Positions 50,834-59,881 of a DNA stretch of 64,000 nucleotides are shown here, one piece after another. This DNA comes from Halomarina halobia (GTDB taxonomy: Archaea > Halobacteriota > Halobacteria > Halobacteriales > Haloarculaceae). The notes under the pieces were generated by a model. That model was given only the letters and a program-made list of their open reading frames with translations, searched no databases and was not told where the DNA came from. The position numbers and the translations under genes were made by a program. Position 1 is the first letter of the stretch. Each line of letters begins with the position of its first letter. The stretch spans positions 1,674,001-1,738,000 of the forward strand of contig NZ_CP119992.1 of the NCBI RefSeq assembly GCF_029338575.1, in the 5' to 3' direction.

Positions 50834-51081
50834 TCCTCGTCCTCGTCGCCGAACAACGCTTCACCGGCACCCGCGAACGCCTCCGTTCCCCAGTCGCGCT
50901 TTCCGGACGTGATCGGCTCGAACGGCGGTCTGTTCGGCCGAAGGTGGATCTCGCCGTCCTCGAATTCGAGATCGAGGTCGTCGCCTTCGTCGAGTTGGAG
51001 CCGGTCGCGAACGTGCTTCGGCAGCGTGATTCGTCCCCGATCGTCCACGGTCACTCTCTCGCGGTCGGAACGTGTACCCAT
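50830..51081 (-). CDS. AbrB/MazE-type antitoxin, VapB-like
   Basis: An 83-aa swapped-hairpin AbrB-fold protein: RVTVDDRGRITLPKHVRDRLQLDEGDDLDLEFEDGEIHLRPN part, with the characteristic DRGRITLP. The C-terminal tail would wrap the toxin. It precedes and overlaps the PIN toxin gene. Antitoxins of this kind bind the operon promoter; no operator was picked out upstream. The ATG at 51081 is used. Confidence 0.88.
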   Translation of the reverse strand: MGTRSDRERVTVDDRGRITLPKHVRDRLQLDEGDDLDLEFEDGEIHLRPNRPPFEPITSGKRDWGTEAFAGAGEALFGDEDEE

Positions 51082-51354
51082 TCTTCGTCACCCATCAGTC
51101 GATACCCCGCGACCGGACAAGGATGTTACGCCGACATCCCCGCCCCGAAGGGCGAGCCGTCTGCTTCGCAATCCGCGTGACCGCTGTGCTACGATTTGAC
51201 CGCGACGACTCGCGGCTTCGGAGGGGTGGCAGTGACAGCCCGCCGCCCTACGGAAGGGAACACCCCGCTCGTCGACCTGCACCGATCGATCCGGAGACGC
51301 CCCGCATCTAGGGACGCAGTCTCGATCGACCTCAGAGCGGAGAACGGCGTCGCG

Positions 51355-51966
51355 TCACCGCGGGTCGTACCGGACGAGCGAGTCCGCCTCGCCCGCCAGC
51401 GCGATCGCGTCCTCGCCGAAGGAGTCCGCGTACCGGACGAGCAGCGTCAGCACCGTCTCGGGGCGCTCGACCGCGTAGCCGTCGGTCCGGTCGAGCAGCC
51501 CCGCGTCCTCGAGTTCCTTCGCGTACTTGCTCACGGTGGGACGGGAGACGCCGAGGTCGTCGGCGAGCGCGCTCGCCGTCGCGTCGGGGTCGCGAAGCAG
51601 CGCGACGAGCATGCCGCGGGGCGTCTCCCGCCGGAGGTAGCCGAGCGCCGTGCGCTCGAACGGGGAGAAGCGCCGAGCCGGGACGTACCGCCGGTACTCG
51701 CCGTCGCGGAAGCTCTCGATCGCGCCCGCCTCGACCAGCCGCCGGAGGTGGTGCTGGGTCTCGCCGGTCCCGAGCGAGAGGTCGTCGCGGATCTTCGAGA
51801 AGTGCGCGCCGGGCGTCGTCGAGAGGTACCCCGCGATCGCGTCGCGGGCGTCGCTCTGGGCGTCGGTGTCCACGAGGCGCGCGAGCGGCGCGGCGGCTCC
51901 GAGCGCCGCGAACCGCCGCAACGTCGCGCGCTTCTCCTCGTCGACACCGCCCGGCTGGTCGCTCAC
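51355..51966 (-). CDS. Winged-helix transcriptional regulator with two wHTH domains
   Basis: A 203-aa regulator with a wHTH around residues 40-105 (IAGYLSTTPGAHFSKIRDDLSLGTGETQHHLRRLVEAGAIES part) and a second at 115-175 (TASALADDLGVSRPTVSKYAKELEDAGLLDRTDGY part). Its ligand and targets are unknown; this two-domain layout is common in haloarchaea. GTG 51966 is chosen because a TTTTACC box lies about 20-28 bases upstream. The longer frame to 52026 reads through the promoter. Confidence 0.83.
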   Translation of the reverse strand: MSDQPGGVDEEKRATLRRFAALGAAAPLARLVDTDAQSDARDAIAGYLSTTPGAHFSKIRDDLSLGTGETQHHLRRLVEAGAIESFRDGEYRRYVPARRFSPFERTALGYLRRETPRGMLVALLRDPDATASALADDLGVSRPTVSKYAKELEDAGLLDRTDGYAVERPETVLTLLVRYADSFGEDAIALAGEADSLVRYDPR

Positions 51967-52172
51967 GGGACTCGATACGATAGAGGAGGGTAAAATCGCT
52001 TCGGGTAAATCTATTATCTTCCTCAAGGAGAGAATTCCGCCGTTTACGGCGGGTGTGAATCCGACATGGTAGTATCCAACCGCCGGCGACTGCCGACTGG
52101 ATATTCCACGCCTGCGTTCACTTTCACTTCGCTCAGGTCGATGTTAAGTACATTCAGTGACATAGGCTATGT

Positions 52173-53494
52173 ATGGCGAACCAGGTTGTCACCCGGACCT
52201 ACACCGCTGGTATTTGCAACCAGCGACAGGTGCGCGACGACCTCGATTCGCTCGGATTCGCCGTCCTCAGAAATCTTCGATTTCTGATGGGCTGCACGAG
52301 AGCTTCGCTCTCGTGAACGCCAGCAAACTCTGGAACGTCGCCCGGTGGACTGTCGGGCGCGTTTGGGACGCATGCGGCCAGATTCCCGAGGATAGCGCTC
52401 TGAAGTCGTACCTCAAGCGCCACGAACGCTACGCTGACCTCAACGCACAGTCAAGTCAGAAAGTTCTCGAAGAGCTTTCTGAAGCGTTCAAGAGCTGGTA
52501 CGGCCACCGCCGAAACGGGAATCAGAACGCGAATCCACCCGGCTACCGCAAACACGGCGACGACCATCCGCGGTCGACCGTCACGTTCAAAGAAGACGGC
52601 TTCAAACTCGACGCGAAATATAACCGCGTCCGCCTCTCGAAAGGCCGCAACCTCAAAGAACACTGGTCGGACTTCATTCTCTGCAAGTACGACGCCGGTC
52701 CGAACGTCACCGTCGAGAACGTTCAACAAGTCCGCGCGGTGTACGAACACGGTGAGTGGCGGTTGCACTTCGTCTGTCGCGTCGAAATTGACGACGCCGA
52801 ACCGCCGGGCGACGGTGTGGCGGGCATTGATCTCGGTATCTGCAACCTCGTCACCGTCTCGTATGGCGACGAGGCCGTGTTGTACCCCGGTGGAGCACTT
52901 AAAGAGGACGGCTACTACTTCGCCAAGAAACGCGCCGAGACGGACGATCCGACCTCACGCGAAGCCCGCCGCCTCGACCGCAAGTGGACCGCCCGCCGAA
53001 CGCACTTATTGCACACGCTCTCGAAAGACGTTGTGTCTGAGTGTGTCGAGAGGGGCGTCGGAACGATTGTCGTGGGCGACCTCGGCGGCATCCGCGAGGA
53101 CGAGAACAGGGACGCCCGCAACTGGGGAAGTCACGGCAATCTCGACTTGCACGGGTGGGCGTTCGACCGCTTCACGCAGATGCTCGACTACAAGGCTGAA
53201 GCCGAAGGCATCGACGTGGTCACGAAGTCCGAACGTGGAACGTCGAAGATGTGTTCGGCGTGCGGGCGGTCAGACAAGCGTCAGCGCATCGAGCGCGGCT
53301 TGTATGTCTGTGAGTGCGGCTTCGTCGGAAACGCTGACTGCAACGGTGCGGAGAACATCAGACGAAAAGTACTCCCGAATCCCCCAATGGAGGATAGGGA
53401 TAACGGCTGGTTGGCACAGCCAGCGGTCCGCCTGTTCGACCGCAGCGAGGGTCGGTTCGCCCCGCGAGAACAGGTCACGGACCGCGAACCATAA
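52173..53494 (+). pseudogene. tnpB: tnpB, frameshifted by a 56-bp insertion
   Basis: The N-terminus (MANQVVTRTYTAGICNQRQV, then DDLDSLGFA) starts at ATG 52173 and is in frame with 30 codons only. After Ala at 52260-52262 a 56-bp insert follows, ending in TGA at 52314-52316. The body of the protein resumes with ASKLWNVARWTVGRVWD from 52319 in another frame. RuvC acids are visible: Asp in GIDLGICNL, Glu in GDLGGIRED and Asp in GNADCNGAENIR. The zinc ribbon reads CSAC ... CEC, one residue short of the usual second CxxC. The body alone could be translated from a downstream start only as an N-terminally truncated nuclease. Confidence 0.8.
52263..52318. repeat. 56-bp double-hairpin insertion within tnpB
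   Basis: Two consecutive 9-bp perfect hairpins with TTC loops: TCAGAAATC TTC GATTTCTGA (52267-52287) and CACGAGAGC TTC GCTCTCGTG (52295-52315). The insert lies between GFA and ASKLWN codons, which are contiguous in intact relatives as I recall them, and is flanked by CGCC on both sides, compatible with a short duplicated target. 56 is not a multiple of three, so it frameshifts tnpB. Confidence 0.7.
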
Positions 53495-53542
53495 TATCCC
53501 AACTGGGATCGGGAAACCCCGGCGTTTACGCTGGGGAGGATG

Positions 53543-54730
53543 TCATTGTGTCTCGGGTTCCCGGACGCTCTCCTCGTCGGACGCGTCGTCCGTATCGCCG
53601 GCGTCGTCCGCGGAATCGGTCGCGTCCATCTCCTCGATGACCTCGTCTGGGTCCTTGATGTCGGCCGGATCCGCCCCGGCCTTGATCGCCTGGGCCTCCT
53701 GTTCCATCTGCTCTACGTCCATCTCGGCGGCCTCGTCGATCTCGCCGATGATGCGCTCGATGTCGTCGAGGCCGAGCATCTCTCGGGTCTCCTCGTCGAA
53801 CTCGAGGCTGTCGAGGACGCTGCCGTCAGCCTGCACGTCGCTGCCGGTGAGGTGCTTGCCGTAGCGCCCCACGAGCGAGGTGAGCTCCTGGGGGAGGACG
53901 AACGTCGTCGACTCGCCCTCGCCGATGGCCTGGAGCGTCTCCATGCCCTTCTCGATGATGGCGCGCTCGCCCATCGACTCGGCGGACTTCGCGCGGAGGA
54001 CGGTCGAGATGGCGTCACCCTGCGCCTCCAGGATCTGGGACTGCTTCTCCCCCTGTGCGCGGATGATGTTCGACTGCTTCTCGCCCTCGGCCTGCTCGAC
54101 CGCGCTGCGGCGTTCGCCCTGGGCCTCGAGGATCATGGCGCGCCGGCGGCGCTCGGCGGCGGTCTGCTGCTCCATCGCCTGCTGGACGTCGGCGCTGGGG
54201 TTGACCTCGCGCACCTCGACGGATTCGACGCGGATGCCCCACTCGTCGGTGGGTTCGTCGAGTTCGCGCCGGATCTTCGCGTTGATCTCCTGGCGCTTGT
54301 TGAGCGTGTCGTCGAGTTCCATGTCGCCGAGCACCGCCCGGAGGGTGGTCTGGGCGAGGTTCGACACCGCGCGCTTGTAGTCGTCCACTTCGAGGAAGGC
54401 CTTCTTCGCGTCCATCACCTTGATGTAGACGACGGCGTCCGCCGTCACCGGCGAGTTGTCGCGCGTGATGGCCTCCTGACGGGGCACGTCCAGCGTCTGC
54501 GTGCGCATGTCGAAGGGGTACGTTCGCGAGACGAACGGCGGGACGAAGTTGATGCCCGGTTCGAGGAGCTTGCGGTACTCGCCGAACACCGTGAGGGCGC
54601 GCTTCTCGTAGGCGTTCACGATCTCGACGGCCTGCCACACCGCGACGATCGCGATGACCAGCAGGACGATCGCGACGAGCGACACCAGCGTACCGCCGAA
54701 GCCGACCTGCAGTATCACTGCGGGGAGCAT
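53543..54730 (-). CDS. SPFH/Band 7 (stomatin/prohibitin-like) membrane protein
   Basis: A 395-aa SPFH protein. One N-terminal membrane helix (VSLVAIVLLVIAIVAVWQAV) is followed by the band-7 domain (ALTVFGEYRKLLEPGINFVPPF, TQTLDVPRQEAITRDNSPVTADAVVYIKV, NLAQTTLRAVLGDMELDDTL part) and a long Glu/Gln/Arg coiled coil, then an acidic C-terminal tail. It forms membrane microdomain oligomers, probably with the NfeD protein encoded just upstream on the same strand. The ATG at 54730 is used. The last bases overlap the end of the IS element, whose sequence supplies the TGA stop, so the native C-terminus may differ. Confidence 0.92.
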   Translation of the reverse strand: MLPAVILQVGFGGTLVSLVAIVLLVIAIVAVWQAVEIVNAYEKRALTVFGEYRKLLEPGINFVPPFVSRTYPFDMRTQTLDVPRQEAITRDNSPVTADAVVYIKVMDAKKAFLEVDDYKRAVSNLAQTTLRAVLGDMELDDTLNKRQEINAKIRRELDEPTDEWGIRVESVEVREVNPSADVQQAMEQQTAAERRRRAMILEAQGERRSAVEQAEGEKQSNIIRAQGEKQSQILEAQGDAISTVLRAKSAESMGERAIIEKGMETLQAIGEGESTTFVLPQELTSLVGRYGKHLTGSDVQADGSVLDSLEFDEETREMLGLDDIERIIGEIDEAAEMDVEQMEQEAQAIKAGADPADIKDPDEVIEEMDATDSADDAGDTDDASDEESVREPETQ

Positions 54731-54784
54731 ATCCGGACCTTGGCATGTCACTGGTAAAAGGATTCGCTCTGTCGGGGTCCGATC

Positions 54785-55363
54785 TCAGGCGGTCTCGGGT
54801 TCGCCGTCGCGGTCGCGCGATCCGTCGCGGTCGCGAACCTCGCGTCCCTCCCGCAGTTCGCGGTCGATGGCGTCCTCGATGGCGGACAGCGGTTCGACGA
54901 CGACCACGTTCCCCCCGCCGGGGTCGATGACCATCACCTCGGTTCCCTCGGGGATCTCCCCCTCCATCGACCGCGCGGCGTAGTAGGGGTTGAAGCCGCC
55001 GCCGTCGAGTTTCACCTGTCCGCCCGAGGTCGTCACCCGCTCGGTCACCTCCCCGGTCTTCCCGCGCAGCGACGACGAGTCGCTCGTCTGGCTGCGACCC
55101 TTCCCGCCGTAGAGGTCGAACTCGCGGTAGGCGTAGAGCGCGAGGCCGCCCGCGAGGAGCACCGACAGCATCATCAGGAAGATGCCGAGCGCCCCGCCGC
55201 CGACGACGAGGCCGACGAGGCCCGCAGCGAGCAGGGCGATACCGACGACGATGAAGTGCGCGCCCGGCGCGAGCGCCTCGGCGACGATGAGGCCCGCCCC
55301 GGCGAGCAACAGCAGGACGGGAATGGAGAGTTCCAATCCCGGCGGCATCTGGAGGGGGATCAT
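54785..55363 (-). CDS. NfeD family membrane protein
   Basis: A 192-aa NfeD protein of the short type: membrane helices in residues 12-85 (IPVLLLLAGAGLIVAEALAPGAHF, IVVGIALLAAGLVGLVVGGG, LGIFLMMLSVLLAGGLALYAY part), then an OB-fold C-terminal domain (LRGKTGEVTERV, GQVKLDGGGFNPYYAARSM, EGTEVMVIDPGGGNVVVVEPL). It pairs with stomatin to maintain membrane integrity. An acidic, Arg/Asp-rich tail ends the protein. It lies 54 bases upstream of the stomatin gene and is likely co-transcribed. Confidence 0.92.
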   Translation of the reverse strand: MIPLQMPPGLELSIPVLLLLAGAGLIVAEALAPGAHFIVVGIALLAAGLVGLVVGGGALGIFLMMLSVLLAGGLALYAYREFDLYGGKGRSQTSDSSSLRGKTGEVTERVTTSGGQVKLDGGGFNPYYAARSMEGEIPEGTEVMVIDPGGGNVVVVEPLSAIEDAIDRELREGREVRDRDGSRDRDGEPETA

Positions 55364-55402
55364 GCGCTGTGCTAGGTCTGTCCGCGGATTAACCCTTCTG
55401 TA

Positions 55403-55579
55403 CTACAGGAAGGTGATCGCGAAGACGGCGACCGTCGCCGCGACGCCCAGCAGTACGAAGAACGCGTTCTCGAAGCTCGGCGATCCCGGCTCCGGATCGG
55501 CGTCGAACGGGTCGGCGTCGGGTGCGTCCGCTGGTTCGCCGTCCGGGGTGAAGCGCCACTCGGCGTCGTCGTCGGCCAT
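55403..55579 (-). CDS. DUF7312-like small membrane protein
   Basis: A 58-aa protein: an acidic, Pro-rich N-terminal half (EWRFTPDGEPADAPDADPFD) and one C-terminal hydrophobic helix (NAFFVLLGVAATVAVFAITFL) forming a tail anchor. Recalled as DUF7312. It lies 39 bases upstream of the nfeD start and is likely the first gene of the nfeD-stomatin unit. The ATG at 55579 is used; the longer frame is noise. Confidence 0.75.
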   Translation of the reverse strand: MADDDAEWRFTPDGEPADAPDADPFDADPEPGSPSFENAFFVLLGVAATVAVFAITFL

Positions 55580-55694
55580 GGAGGCACCTACGCGAACGAG
55601 CCGGAAAGGCGTGTCGCCCCGTCGCCCGGGCCGACTACCCGTTGCGTGAGTCACCACACTCCCCCGCCCGACCGGCGACCGCGCCCGACCGCCG

Positions 55695-57845
55695 CTACCG
55701 GACCTTCGTCCCGAGCGGCGCGTCGCCGTGGGTGGTGAGCAGGTCCGCCGCCTCGCCCGCGGCGAGCACCATCCCGTCGCTCTCGACGCCGAAGAGCTCG
55801 GCCCTCTCGAGGTTGGCGACCACGACCACCCGTGTGCCGGGCAGGTCCGCCGCGTCGTGGAGCTGGCGGAGGCCCGCGACGACCTGGCGCGTCTCCAGCC
55901 CGACGTCCACCTCCAGTCGAAGCAGCTTGTCCGCCCCCTCGATCGGCTCGGCGCTCACGATCTCGCCGACGCGCATGTCGAGGCGCTCGAACTCCTCGAA
56001 TCCGACGCGCTCGTCGGCGAGCGGTTCGAGGTCGGCGGCGGCCCCGTCGGCCCCGCCCTCCGGCTCGGCCCCGTCGCCCCCGTCGGCGGCGTCCGCCGCG
56101 TCCGCGTCGTCCTCGGTCGCCGCCGCGACGCGCGCCTCCAGCTTCCCGTTCAGCTCGTCGACGCGCTCGTCCTCGATCTTCTCGAACAGCTCGCTCGGCG
56201 CGTCGAAGGAACGGGCGGGTTCCGCGAGCGCGGCGTCGAGCGTCGCGTCGTGGACAGAGCCGTCCTCGTTCAACTGCCCCCAGAGGCGCTCCGCGGTGTC
56301 GGGCGCGATCGGCTGGAAGAGCACGGCGACGGCCTTGGCGATCCCGACGCAGTCGCGGATGACCCGCGCGGCGCGCTCGGGCCCTCGCGGCTCGTCACCG
56401 CTCGGGTCTCCCGAGGCGCTCCGCGCCTCGCTGTCGTCGTCAGTAAGCTTCCACGGCTCGTTGCGCTGGATGTACTCGTTGCCGAACTGGGCGAGGCGGA
56501 CCGTCGCCCGCCCGATCGCCCGGACGTCGTAGTCGTTGACGGCCTCGCCGAAGTCGGCGACCGCACCCTCGATGCGCTCGCGCACCTCGTCGGAGAGGGG
56601 GGCGTCCGGCGTCCCGCCGTACTCGCGGTGGGCGAACAGCAGCGAGCGGTAGACGAAGTTGCCGACCGTCCCGACGAGTTCGCCGTTCACGCGCTCGGCG
56701 AACTTCTCCCAGGAGAAGTCCACGTCCTGCTGGAAGCCGCCGTTAGTGGCGATGTAGTAACGCAGGAGGTCGGGGTGGAAGCCCTCGTCGAGGTACTCCT
56801 CGGCCCAGACCGCCCGGTTGCGGGAGGTGGAGAAGCCCTTGCCCCCGAGAGTGACGAACCCGCTCGCCATGACGGCCCGCGGCTCGGTGTACCCGACGCC
56901 GCGGAGCATCGCCGGCCAGAAGACGGTGTGGTGCTGGATGATGTCGCGACCGATGACGTGGACGATCTCGCCCCCCTCGGTCCAGGCCTCCTCCCAGTCG
57001 TAGACCTCCGGGCCGACGCGCTCGGTGTACTGCTTCGTCGAGGCGACGTACTCGATCGGCGCGTCCACCCAGACGTAGAGGACCAGGTCCTCGGCACCCG
57101 CTCCCGGGTAGTCGATCCCCCAGTCCATGTCGCGGGTGATGCACCAGTCCTTGAGCTCGCCCTCGATCCACTCGCGTGGCTGGTTGCGCGCGTTCGAGGT
57201 GCCCTCCAGCCGGTCGATGAACCCCTGGAGGTACTCCTGGAACTCGGAGACGCGGAAGAACTTGTGCGTCCGCTCTCTGTACTCCGCGGGGTTACCCGTG
57301 ACGATCGAGACGGGGTCCTTGACCTCGCCGGGTTCGAGGTGGCGCTGGCAGCCCTCGTCGCACTCGTCGCCGCGGGCCTTCGCGCCGCAGTAGGGGCAAG
57401 TCCCCTCGACGTAGCGGTCCGGCAGGTACTGGTCCTCCTCGGGGTCGTAGGCGACGAGGATCTCCCTCTCGTAGACGTGGCCCGCCTCGTCGAGCGCGCG
57501 GACGATCTGGGTCGTCAGCTCGGTGTTCGTCTCGTCGTGGGTGTGGCCGTAGTTGTCGAACTCGACGCCGAACCGGGGGAACGTCGCCTCGTACGTCTCG
57601 TGCCAGCGGAGCGCGAACTCCTCGGGCGCGACGCCCTCCCGCTCGGCGTTGACGGCGACGGGCGTGCCGTGCATGTCCGACCCGGAGACGAAGGCGGTCC
57701 GCTGCCCGAGTCGGCGCAGCGCGCGGGCGAACACGTCGCCGCCGACGTACGTGCGCAGGTGGCCGATGTGCAGGTCGCCGTTGGCGTAGGGCAACCCGCA
57801 GGTGACCACCGCCGGACGTTCCGTGGGAAAGTCCTCGTGGCTCAT
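55695..57845 (-). CDS. metG: Methionyl-tRNA synthetase
   Basis: A 716-aa MetRS with C-terminal tRNA-binding domain. HIGH is DLHIGHL at 24-30. The zinc-binding region has CPYCGAKARGDECDEGC. KMSKS-like is GKGFSTSRNR. The C-terminal EMAP-II/Trbp111-like domain is from about residue 605 (FEEFERLDMRVGEIVSAEPIEGADKLLRLEVDVG part, ending APLGTKVR). Between catalytic and EMAP parts is an acidic Ala/Asp/Gly linker. It charges tRNA-Met. The ATG at 57845 is supported by TTTTAGG about 20-30 bases upstream. Confidence 0.95.
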   Translation of the reverse strand: MSHEDFPTERPAVVTCGLPYANGDLHIGHLRTYVGGDVFARALRRLGQRTAFVSGSDMHGTPVAVNAEREGVAPEEFALRWHETYEATFPRFGVEFDNYGHTHDETNTELTTQIVRALDEAGHVYEREILVAYDPEEDQYLPDRYVEGTCPYCGAKARGDECDEGCQRHLEPGEVKDPVSIVTGNPAEYRERTHKFFRVSEFQEYLQGFIDRLEGTSNARNQPREWIEGELKDWCITRDMDWGIDYPGAGAEDLVLYVWVDAPIEYVASTKQYTERVGPEVYDWEEAWTEGGEIVHVIGRDIIQHHTVFWPAMLRGVGYTEPRAVMASGFVTLGGKGFSTSRNRAVWAEEYLDEGFHPDLLRYYIATNGGFQQDVDFSWEKFAERVNGELVGTVGNFVYRSLLFAHREYGGTPDAPLSDEVRERIEGAVADFGEAVNDYDVRAIGRATVRLAQFGNEYIQRNEPWKLTDDDSEARSASGDPSGDEPRGPERAARVIRDCVGIAKAVAVLFQPIAPDTAERLWGQLNEDGSVHDATLDAALAEPARSFDAPSELFEKIEDERVDELNGKLEARVAAATEDDADAADAADGGDGAEPEGGADGAAADLEPLADERVGFEEFERLDMRVGEIVSAEPIEGADKLLRLEVDVGLETRQVVAGLRQLHDAADLPGTRVVVVANLERAELFGVESDGMVLAAGEAADLLTTHGDAPLGTKVR

Positions 57846-58185
57846 GTCTAGCGATGCCTCCCGTGCGGGCCTAAAACCCGCCGATTTCGGTGATCGGTGT
57901 GGATGTGGATCATTGTGCTGTGTACCGAGTGGGTCCGTGACGTTCCGTGGGTGTCGGGCTACGACCGTGGTGTCGGCGTCGCTGCGCCGTGCCGACCGCT
58001 CCGCGATCGACAGTCCGGAGAACGTCGGGTTCAGGTCGCGTCACGGGGGCCGTATGACCGGCCGACGCGACGATTCACCGACGCGGCGACGGCTCCGCAC
58101 GCATAGGAGGGGAGACCGTGGGGGGCCGCGCCGCGTGGGTCACGTCTCTGGATTCGGCGCGCGGCCTACATAGCCTCGTCGGTCC
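57846..58185. other. Intergenic region of 340 bases between metG and the VTT gene
   Basis: Holds the metG promoter near 57868 (TTTTAGG on the minus strand). The remainder is GC-rich with no recognised gene. A plus-strand open frame (57897-58106) has an Arg-rich, non-protein-like composition. No tRNA or hairpin array was found. Confidence 0.45.
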
Positions 58186-58749
58186 TCAGAAGACCCGGAC
58201 GACCCCGCCGACGAAGGCGAGCGTCACGACGAGCCGACCCGCGCTCCCGACGAACGCCGCCGTCGCGAACTTGGCATAGTCGTCCTCGAGCACGGAGAAG
58301 GCGTAGATGGAGATAGTGTCGGGGAAGAAGGGAACGCACAGCGCGAGCGCCATGCCGATGTAGCCGTAGTCCTGGGCGAGTTCGACCGTCTTCCGCTCGG
58401 AGTAGGAGACCACGTCGAACCGCGACCGACGGAGGAGGTCGATGATCGGCCCCGACTGCTTCGCCTCGTTGCCGAGTCGGAGCGCGAGGACGCTTCCTGC
58501 GGCCTTCCCCGCCCCGCTCACGAGGATGATGAGCGTGTAGTCGGCCCACCGCGGGAGCCCGAGGTGCAGCGGCGCGAGGAGCACCGTCTCGCTCGGGAGC
58601 GGGAGGACGACCGCGATGAGAAACGAGTAGACGGCGATGAGGACGAGCCCGAGCGGCCCGGTCGCGTGCTCGACCGCCGACTCCAGGGCGTGGAGGACGT
58701 CCCCACCGGTGACGAATGTGAAGCCGGCGAGCGCCGCGACCAGTGACAC
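58186..58749 (-). CDS. VTT/DedA-like (YqaA-type) membrane protein
   Basis: A 187-aa membrane protein of the VTT (SNARE-associated, DedA/YqaA) family: reentrant-like segment YSFLIAVVLPLPSETVLLAPLHLGLPRW, then GAGKAAGSVLALRLGNEAK and PFFPDTISIYAFSVLEDD and GSAGRLVVTLAFVGG. Members flip phospholipids or carry cations. The start is GTG 58749. It lies just downstream of the mfnA remnant on the same strand, with a 37-base gap. Confidence 0.85.
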   Translation of the reverse strand: MSLVAALAGFTFVTGGDVLHALESAVEHATGPLGLVLIAVYSFLIAVVLPLPSETVLLAPLHLGLPRWADYTLIILVSGAGKAAGSVLALRLGNEAKQSGPIIDLLRRSRFDVVSYSERKTVELAQDYGYIGMALALCVPFFPDTISIYAFSVLEDDYAKFATAAFVGSAGRLVVTLAFVGGVVRVF

Positions 58750-58786
58750 ACGCGGCGGGTTCGGGCGCGACGCTGTAAGTCTTCTC

Positions 58787-59845
58787 CTACGCCAGTCGGT
58801 CGAGCTCCGAGAGGAAGGCGGAGAGCGCCTCGCGGGTGACGTGGGGCATCACCACGATCCGCGCCTCGCCCGCCGCCGTCCGGGAGAGCCGCCAGCCGCG
58901 CTCGCGCAGCGCCTCGAACGTCCGGTCGGGCAGGTCGACGGCCACGAGCGGGAGGGTCGACGGGACGACCTCGTGGCCGCGGTCGGCGAGTTCCGCGGCC
59001 AGCCACTCGGCGTCGGCCGCGGCGCGCTCGAACTCGCGGGCGTAGCCGTCCGGCCACAGCGCCTCCATCGCGGCGACGGCGCTGGCGACGCCCGCCCCCG
59101 ACCGCGTCCCCGTCAGCGTCACCTGCGCGGTGGATTCGAGGTACGGCGTGTCGATCGCGAGGGCGTCGAGCAGGGAGTCTTCGCGGGCGAGCAGGCCGCC
59201 CGCCGGGACCGCCGCCCGACCCAGCTTGTGCGGATCGATCGTCATCGTGTCCACGGGCGCGTCCGCGAAGTCTCAGTCGTAGTCGGTGAAGGGGAGCGCG
59301 AACCCGCCCCACGCGGCGTCGACGTGACAGAGCGCGCCGCGATCGTGCGCGAGGTCGGCGACAGCGGGGACCGGGTCGACGCGCCCGTACTCGGTGCTGC
59401 CCGCGACGCCGACGACGCAGACGGTGTCCGAGTCGATCAGTTCGGCCATCGCGTCCACGTCCGCGCGGTAGTCGGAGAGGGGCGCGCGCCGGAGTTCGAC
59501 GCCGAGGACGTCGGCCGCCTTCGTGAAGGAGAAGTGGGCGCTCTCCGGTGCGACGACGTTCGGCGCGTCGGTCCGGCCGCGGGCACGGTTGCGGGCGACG
59601 CGGACCGCCTGGACGTTCGCCTCGGTCCCGCCGGAGGTGACGTATCCCGCCGGATCGGGTAGCGAGGCGACCTCACCGAGCAGCTCGACCGCCTCGCGTT
59701 CGAGCCCCGCGACCGTCCGGTAGGTGCCGGGGTCGCCGGGGTTGGTCGCGAGAAATCGCTCGGCCGCGGCGCGGGCCGCCGGGTGCGGCCGGGTGCACAT
59801 CGACGAGAGAACGCGAGCGAAGTCCTGCGGTTCGGCCCGCTGCAT
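58787..59845 (-). pseudogene. mfnA: mfnA (tyrosine/aspartate decarboxylase), interrupted by an in-frame TGA
   Basis: A PLP-dependent group II decarboxylase split in one frame. Residues 1-190 are the N-terminal part ([57 protein letters not shown]). Then TGA at 59273-59275 and the same frame continues [20 protein letters not shown] with the PLP lysine, to 58787. The usual sequence at the break is TDYDW-x-FA, so TGG to TGA is the simplest explanation. In haloarchaea MfnA makes beta-alanine from aspartate for coenzyme A. A translated C-terminal fragment could start at ATG 59254 but lacks part of the PLP pocket. Confidence 0.8.
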
Positions 59846-59881
59846 GGGCCTCGTACCGCGTTGTGCGGTTTAGCCGTTGCG

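Larger units (their letters stand above)
52030..53545 (+). mobile_element. IS1341-type element (IS200/IS605 family, TnpB only)
   Basis: Left-end hairpin CCGCCG TTTA CGGCGG at 52037-52052; right-end hairpin CCCCGGCG TTTA CGCTGGGG at 53517-53536, followed by GGAGGATGTCA, the usual haloarchaeal IS1341-type right end. It contains only a tnpB gene and no tnpA Y1 transposase, so it would depend on a transposase elsewhere. The right end probably also encodes the omega/reRNA guide scaffold. Its right boundary abuts the stomatin gene so closely that the stomatin stop codon is part of the terminal bases. Confidence 0.82.

Noticed and set aside
51082..51354. Remnant of another IS1341-type end near 51121 (GGATGTTACGCCGACATCC)
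   Set aside because: Only a 6-bp inverted repeat and a GACATCC match are present; no terminal hairpin or tnpB fragment is nearby.
57897..58106. Small plus-strand protein between metG and the VTT gene
   Set aside because: The composition is Arg-rich and random-looking, without promoter, overlap or recognisable family.
58787..59275. TGA in mfnA read as selenocysteine or as Trp
   Set aside because: Haloarchaea have no selenocysteine system that I know of and use the standard code; other genes here use TGA as stop many times.
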